A stretch of 10,546 bases of DNA, from the NCBI GenBank assembly GCA_039189975.1, contig JBCCYI010000172.1, positions 1 to 10,546 of the forward strand. Direction: 5' to 3'. This document shows, piece after piece, positions 6,280 through 10,546 of the stretch. The notes under the pieces are model-generated. The model saw nothing but the letters and a program-made list of their open reading frames with translations, was not told the DNA's origin and did no database searches. Position 1 is the stretch's first letter. Every line of letters begins with the position of its first letter. Origin of the DNA: HLUCCA09 sp039189975. GTDB lineage: Bacteria > Pseudomonadota > Alphaproteobacteria > Rhodobacterales > Rhodobacteraceae. The position numbers were made by a program, and so were the translations under genes.

Positions 6280-7446
6280 TTAGCGCGCCACCACAGGGAT
6301 GCACTCTGTCTGCTTGGCGACCAGCGCCGCGCAGAAGCGCCGGGCGTCGGCCAGATCGTCGAAGCCCGCGGCCCGCAGGCGCCAGAAGGCGCGCCCCCCG
6401 GCTTCCGCCTGCTGAAGCACGCGGGCCTTATCCTCCATCAACGATCCGAAGCTGACGGCGATGCTGCCCCAGTTTGCGCGCGCCTCTTCGACCGTGTCGA
6501 AAGCACCGAGCTGAACGAGGCGTGTGCCAGGCTCGATCGTCCGGATGTCGGCGCCGGATGCGGTGGCATCGGAGCTGGTGAAGCTCGCGGGTGTCACGCC
6601 GGCCTCGATCCGCGACAGGCGATCCGGACGCAAAGGCGGACGCGGGGAACTGCGGACGCCCGGTACCGATGCGGGCACAGGCTGGAGCGTGTCGCCCGTG
6701 GCCGCGGCTTCAGCTGCCAGCGGGGCGAGCCCCTCTGTCAGCGCACGGGCCAAAGCCTCCGCATCCGTTTCGGGCTGAGCCGGGGCGCTCTGCCGCGCGG
6801 CTGTGTCCGATGACACTCCGGCGTCCGCCTGACCCGCATCCAGCGCGCCGTCCACCGGAACGAGCGCTGCGTCGACGATCGGAAGCGCCCCTGGGGACGT
6901 CACAGCGGGGCGCGGGGCCGCGCCGGGCTGCCGAGCTTGTCCGGCGGCGGGATCGTCCGACGCGCCAATGGGCATATCGTCCTCTGCGAGATCGGGCCCC
7001 GATGGCGCCAGCCGAACGGTCTCCGACAGGTCAGCGTCCGGAGTTCCGGCCTTCACGGAGTTGACCGCGAGACCCACATTGTCGGACACCCGGCCGCCGG
7101 GCCGCTCCGGCACGTCGCGCATCGGCCCCTCAAGCGCCTGAACCACCGGGACGCCCGAAACATCCCGCATCACCTGGCCGTAGCCCCAGACCCCGATCCA
7201 CACCACAAGCGCGAGCGAACCCAGCGCCGCCGCTCCGTGGGCCAGGTTCCGCAACGCGCTGCCCAACGGGGCCGATACGGCAGATCCGTGCGGGTCGGAC
7301 GCCGCGTCCTCGGGCACCATGAACCCGTCGACATCCGACAACGGCGCATCTGCCCAGCGCGCATTCATCGCATCTGCTGTGTATGCGCCGGGGCGCACAT
7401 GTTCCGGGGAGCGGGCATGCCCCCCCTGACCTGTGGAATAGCTCAT
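6280..7446 (-). CDS. SPOR-domain membrane protein
   Basis: SPOR domains bind glycan strands lacking stem peptides at the division septum, so this protein probably sits at the division site with its C-terminus in the periplasm. The 388 residues show a short cytoplasmic N-terminus, then one membrane helix at about 71-92 (AAALGSLALVVWIGVWGYGQ). A segment VVQALEGPM...PGG...NVGLAVNSV follows that I recall from Rhodobacteraceae SPOR proteins. Next is a Pro/Ala/Asp-rich linker (about 140-300) and the SPOR domain at about 308-388 (TRLVQLGAFDTVEEARANW to the end, with FWRLRAAGF). I chose the ATG at 7446 because GAGG lies 6 nt upstream. An ATG at 7458 and a GTG at 7473 are also in frame but have weaker signals. 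It lies 82 nt after argS, in what looks like the same transcript. Confidence 0.9.
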   Translation of the reverse strand: MSYSTGQGGHARSPEHVRPGAYTADAMNARWADAPLSDVDGFMVPEDAASDPHGSAVSAPLGSALRNLAHGAAALGSLALVVWIGVWGYGQVMRDVSGVPVVQALEGPMRDVPERPGGRVSDNVGLAVNSVKAGTPDADLSETVRLAPSGPDLAEDDMPIGASDDPAAGQARQPGAAPRPAVTSPGALPIVDAALVPVDGALDAGQADAGVSSDTAARQSAPAQPETDAEALARALTEGLAPLAAEAAATGDTLQPVPASVPGVRSSPRPPLRPDRLSRIEAGVTPASFTSSDATASGADIRTIEPGTRLVQLGAFDTVEEARANWGSIAVSFGSLMEDKARVLQQAEAGGRAFWRLRAAGFDDLADARRFCAALVAKQTECIPVVAR

Positions 7447-7528
7447 GCTCTGCCTCATCTCTCGCTGCGCCACCCCTCGTACGGGGGCTTATGTGCGCAG
7501 CACGCCTGTCCGATCCGGCGTGAGAGGT

Positions 7529-9274
7529 CTAACGCATCTCTTCCACCGGGGTGACACCAAGGATACCGAGGCCAGAGGCGATCACAATGGCGGTCGCACG
7601 GGCCTGGGCGATTTTCGCCTGACTTGTGGCCGTCGCGCCCTCCTGGACAAACCGCAGCTCCGGCGCGTCGTTGCCCCGGTTCCACAACCCATGGAACGCG
7701 GCCGCCAGATCGTAGAGGTAAAAGGCGACCCGATGCGGCTCGCCCGTGCGCGCGGCGATCTCCACGAGCCGGGGCCATTCGGCGATCTTTGCGGCCAGCG
7801 CGGTCTCTGCGGCGTCGGTGTTGACCGACAGATCGGCCGCGGCGAGGGCAGCGTCGGAAACGTCGATCCCCTCCGCCTCCGCCTTGCGTAGAAGCGAGCA
7901 CACCCGGGCATGCGCATATTGGACATAGAACACCGGATTGTCCTTGGTCTGTTCAAGGACCGCGTCAAAGTCGAAATCGAGCGACGCGTCGGACTTCCGC
8001 GTGAGCATCACAAAGCGCGTAACATCCGCACCGACGAGGTCCACCACATCGGCCAGTGTCACAAAAGTCCCCGCACGCTTCGACATCTTGAACGGCGCGC
8101 CCCCCTTGAAGAGCTTGACGAGCTGCGTGAGCCGGATCTCCAGCGGCACCTTTCCGTCCGACAGCGCCGACACCGCGGCCTTCATCCGCTTGACATAGCC
8201 GCTGTGATCCGCCCCGAAGACGTCGATCAGCAGGTCATAGCCCCGCTCGACCTTGTCGAAGTGATAGGCGATGTCGGGGGCGAAATAGGTCCACGACCCG
8301 TCGGATTTCTTTACCGGCCGGTCCACATCGTCGCCATGGGCAGTCGCCCGAAAGAGTGTCTGCTCCCGCGGCTCCCAGTCTTCGGGCGTCTTGCCCTTGG
8401 GCGGCTCCAGCACACCCTCGTAGATCAGCCCCTTCTGCCGCAGGCTCGCCAGGGCATCCTCGATCCGGCCGGTGCCGTAGAGCGATTTTTCGGAGAAAAA
8501 TCGATCCATCTTCACCCCGAGCCGCTCCAGATCGGCCCGGATCAAATCCATCATCGCCGCGATGGCAAAGGCGCGCACCTCCGTCAGCCACACCTCCTCG
8601 CCCTGCCCGACATAGGCGTCGCCGACCTTTTCTCTCAGCGCCTGCCCCAGCGGGATCAGATAATCGCCGGGATAGGTCCCGTCCGCGAACGCCACTTCCT
8701 GGCCATGCGCCTCCAGATACCGAAGATACACAGACCGCGCGAGCACATCGACCTGCGCGCCTCCGTCATTGATGTAGTACTCCCGCGTGACATCGTATCC
8801 GGCAAATGCCAAAAGCGAGGCCAGCGCATCGCCCACCACCGCGCCCCGCGTGTGGCCGACGTGCAAAGGACCGGTCGGGTTGGCCGAGACGTATTCGACA
8901 TTCACACGCTGTCCCGCCCCAAGCCCGGAGCGGCCATAGGCGTCACCGATGTCCAGCACCCGCCCCGTGACCGCAGCCCAGGCTCCAACGTCGAGACGCA
9001 GGTTCAGAAACCCCGGCCCCGCGACGTCCGCCTGCGCGACACGTGGATCTTCGGCCAGCCGCACGGCCAGCGTTTCCGCGATCTCGCGCGGCTTCTTACC
9101 AGCGGCTTTGGCCAGCACCATCGCCGCGTTCGTCGCCATGTCCCCATGGGCCGCGTCGCGCGGCGGCTCGACCGTGACATTGCTCATGTCGAGGTTCGGC
9201 GGCAGGTCGCCCGCCGCCACCATCGCCTCAAGCGCCTGCACAACGCGCGCCCGCATATCCGCAAAGAGGTTCAT
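7529..9274 (-). CDS. argS: Arginyl-tRNA synthetase
   Basis: This class I synthetase attaches arginine to tRNA-Arg using ATP. The 581 residues are the normal length. In order they show the N-terminal Add-1 domain (about 1-100), the HIGH-type signature GPLHVGH (135-141) and REYYINDGGAQ (164-174), which is typical of ArgS. The catalytic domain continues with DVFGADHSGYVKRM, then the KMSK loop FKMSKRAG (395-402). Many ArgS proteins lack a clear KMSK, but this one has it. The C-terminal anticodon-binding domain contains NPVFYVQYAHARVCSLLRKA and ends in the usual LGVTPVEEMR. I chose the ATG at 9274 because GAGG lies 8 nt upstream and MNLFADMRARV is a normal ArgS N-terminus. The frame stays open for 139 more codons upstream, but that extension is Arg-rich and matches nothing I recognise. 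Confidence 0.97.
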   Translation of the reverse strand: MNLFADMRARVVQALEAMVAAGDLPPNLDMSNVTVEPPRDAAHGDMATNAAMVLAKAAGKKPREIAETLAVRLAEDPRVAQADVAGPGFLNLRLDVGAWAAVTGRVLDIGDAYGRSGLGAGQRVNVEYVSANPTGPLHVGHTRGAVVGDALASLLAFAGYDVTREYYINDGGAQVDVLARSVYLRYLEAHGQEVAFADGTYPGDYLIPLGQALREKVGDAYVGQGEEVWLTEVRAFAIAAMMDLIRADLERLGVKMDRFFSEKSLYGTGRIEDALASLRQKGLIYEGVLEPPKGKTPEDWEPREQTLFRATAHGDDVDRPVKKSDGSWTYFAPDIAYHFDKVERGYDLLIDVFGADHSGYVKRMKAAVSALSDGKVPLEIRLTQLVKLFKGGAPFKMSKRAGTFVTLADVVDLVGADVTRFVMLTRKSDASLDFDFDAVLEQTKDNPVFYVQYAHARVCSLLRKAEAEGIDVSDAALAAADLSVNTDAAETALAAKIAEWPRLVEIAARTGEPHRVAFYLYDLAAAFHGLWNRGNDAPELRFVQEGATATSQAKIAQARATAIVIASGLGILGVTPVEEMR

Positions 9275-9602
9275 CGCAAAATCCTCGGTCGGGCCGCACC
9301 CGTGGCCGCGGCGCAGCCGTAGGGGGTCCTGGGTCAGGGAGGCGGCGCCCAACGCCGCGCCGGGCGGTCTACCATTCCGGGCGCGCTCGTCAACAGCGGG
9401 TGCTGCACCGGCATCGCCTTCACCCGCCTGCACCATCGCGCGCGCACGTCTCAGGGCGCCCGAGCACCCGGCGCCCCAACACCCGCGCGACACCACCCGT
9501 ACCAGCCGCGCACGCCTCGACCCGGTTTGTCGGTGTTCAGCAAGCTTGCGCGCGAAAGGACTGCGCGCCCATCCGGTGGCAGCCGGCGCAAGGACCTCAG
9601 CT
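9275..9602. other. 328-bp argS leader / dgt-argS intergenic region
   Basis: This gap separates the dgt stop from the argS start and is unusually long for this compact run. I find no gene or tRNA that I can support. It contains a perfect 7-bp inverted repeat, GGGCGCC (9454-9460) with GGCGCCC (9470-9476). There is also a 6-bp repeat, GCGCGC (9548-9553 and 9563-9568), soon after the dgt stop in the direction of transcription, and a GCAAGCTTGC palindrome (9540-9549). Neither stem is followed by a T-run in the dgt direction, so a terminator is only possible. A candidate promoter is listed separately. Confidence 0.5.
9366..9393 (-). promoter_or_regulatory. Weak candidate promoter for argS
   Basis: Read on the minus strand, TTGACG (9388-9393) is followed after 16 bp by TAGACC (9366-9371). 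The first box matches the alphaproteobacterial -35 well and the second matches the -10 poorly. Initiation here would leave a leader of roughly 85 nt before argS. Confidence 0.25.
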
Positions 9603-10546
9603 CTAGCCCAGCGTCGGATCACGGCCCGAGGCCGCTCCCGCCTCGGTAAGCACCGTTCCGCCACACAGCGCGGCGTGTTGCTGCAACGCAAACCGATCGG
9701 TCATCCCCGCGATGTAATCGGCCACATGGCGGGCAAGATCCGCCGGCGTCTCGACGCGGGCCAGCTCAGCCTGCCAGCTCGCCGGGAGATGTCCGGGTTC
9801 GGCCATGAAGAGCGCGAAGAGATCCTCAATCACTCCAGTCACTTCGGCGCGCACGCGCATCACCCGATCGGCGCGATACATCCGCGCGAAGAGAAACGCG
9901 CGGATCTCGTCCACATCGGCCTGCACCGCAGACGAAAACCCGACCACCGCCCGACCCAGGGCGCGCACCTCCGCGACGTCCGAGAGCCGCACCGCACCGC
10001 CACCCGCCCCCGGCGCCCACGTTCCGAGCTCGACCCGCGCCGCGTCGATCACATCCGAGACCATCGCGCCGAACACCCGCCGCAGCGCTTCGTGGCGGCG
10101 CCTCTTGGGGTCGAGGCCCGGCCAGAGTGACTGCACCTCGCCATAGGCGGGCCCGACCATCGGCAAAGCCTCGATCTCGGCATCGGTAAAGAGGCCCGCA
10201 CGCAAGCCATCGTGCAGATCGTGATTGTTGTAGGCGATGTCGTCCGCAATCGCCGCCGCCTGCGCCTCGGCCGAAGCATGGGTGCCAAGCTCCAGATCCT
10301 GCGCTCTGGCGTATTCCGCAAGCCCATAGGGCAAGGGCGCGGCCACAGGCCCATTGTGCTTGGCGATCCCCTCCAGCGTCTCCCACGTCAGGTTCAACCC
10401 GTCGAACGCCGCATAGTGCCGCTCCAGCCGTGTGACGATCCGAATGGTCTGCGCATTGTGATCGAATCCGCCAAAGGGCGCCATCAGCGCGTCAAGTGCG
10501 TCCTCCCCGGTATGGCCGAACGGCGTGTGTCCGAGGTCGTGCGCCA
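9603..10546 (-). CDS. dgt: dGTP triphosphohydrolase-like HD-domain protein (N-terminus outside window)
   Basis: These enzymes hydrolyse deoxynucleoside triphosphates to the nucleoside and triphosphate, which controls dNTP pools. About 313 residues are visible. The frame is open to the window edge, so the ATG at 10484 is internal. The first visible residues are AHDLGHTPFGHTGEDAL, the HD metal site (His-Asp) with the following HTPFGH that is diagnostic of this family. Next come FDHNAQTIRIVTRLE, the conserved KHNGP, and DDIAYNNHDLHDGLRAG with the distal metal-binding aspartate. Family members are usually about 380-400 residues long, so some 70-90 N-terminal residues, including the first metal-ligand histidine, are missing only because the window ends. 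The divergent C-terminus is typical. It is the most upstream gene of the minus-strand run, 328 bp before argS. Confidence 0.95.
   Translation of the reverse strand, partial: AHDLGHTPFGHTGEDALDALMAPFGGFDHNAQTIRIVTRLERHYAAFDGLNLTWETLEGIAKHNGPVAAPLPYGLAEYARAQDLELGTHASAEAQAAAIADDIAYNNHDLHDGLRAGLFTDAEIEALPMVGPAYGEVQSLWPGLDPKRRRHEALRRVFGAMVSDVIDAARVELGTWAPGAGGGAVRLSDVAEVRALGRAVVGFSSAVQADVDEIRAFLFARMYRADRVMRVRAEVTGVIEDLFALFMAEPGHLPASWQAELARVETPADLARHVADYIAGMTDRFALQQHAALCGGTVLTEAGAASGRDPTLG

Noticed and set aside
3539..6283. 914-codon open frame on the plus strand opposite scpB, scpA and nagZ
   Set aside because: It lies antisense to three clearly conserved genes, is rich in Arg/Gly/His, shows no domain, and is a typical artefact of GC-rich codon bias.
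6041..6304. N-terminal extension of nagZ (88 extra codons)
   Set aside because: It would run into the end of the SPOR gene, looks non-coding, and the ATG at 6040 has a strong ribosome-binding site.
9275..9691. N-terminal extension of argS (139 extra codons)
   Set aside because: It overlaps the end of dgt, is Arg-rich and unlike any ArgS domain. The ATG at 9274 has a ribosome-binding site and gives the normal length.
2016..10546. Possible anti-phage nucleotide-depletion locus, because a dCTP deaminase and a dGTPase-like enzyme both occur here
   Set aside because: The two genes are about 6.5 kb apart on opposite strands and both resemble the housekeeping alphaproteobacterial forms. Ordinary genes lie between them, and no toxin, sensor or mobile gene accompanies them.

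Overview
The window looks like chromosomal housekeeping DNA from a GC-rich alphaproteobacterium, most likely of the Rhodobacteraceae/Roseobacter group. Three things point there. One is the MerR-type regulator with an Ala/Pro/Asp-rich tail. Another is the double-length dCTP deaminase. The third is the minus-strand gene order dgt - argS - SPOR protein - nagZ - scpA - scpB, which I recall as common in that family. The lineage is inferred from protein appearance and gene order, not from a search.

Layout. Bases 2-1720 (+) hold the 3' part of a MerR-family regulator whose first codons lie before the window. It has a normal DNA-binding domain followed by roughly 490 residues of low-complexity acidic tail. 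A 17-bp tandem repeat covers its stop codon. Next comes a complete tRNA-Pro(GGG) gene with an encoded CCA end (1846-1922) and a plausible promoter of its own. A dCTP deaminase-type protein made of two dUTPase-fold halves follows (2016-3122, +). A 146-bp convergent gap (3123-3268) holds a short hairpin and a 15-bp tandem repeat. From there to the right edge everything is on the minus strand: scpB, scpA, nagZ, a SPOR-domain membrane protein, argS and the 3' part of a dGTP triphosphohydrolase-like gene that runs off the window.

Function. ScpA and ScpB are the non-SMC subunits of the SMC condensin that compacts and segregates the chromosome. NagZ recycles peptidoglycan fragments, and the SPOR protein probably binds septal peptidoglycan. 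This part of the cluster is therefore themed on the cell wall and cell division. ArgS charges tRNA-Arg, while the deaminase and the dNTP hydrolase tune deoxynucleotide pools. The spacing (15 nt nagZ-scpA, 15 nt scpA-scpB, 82 nt argS-SPOR) suggests co-transcription, with two larger breaks: 239 nt between the SPOR gene and nagZ, and 328 nt between dgt and argS.

I see no mobile element, CRISPR array, phage gene or convincing new multi-gene system. The items most worth a second look are non-coding: the 18-bp inverted repeat upstream of nagZ, the tandem repeats at the merR stop and beyond scpB, and the long argS leader. In the proteins, the repeated short motif in the MerR tail stands out.
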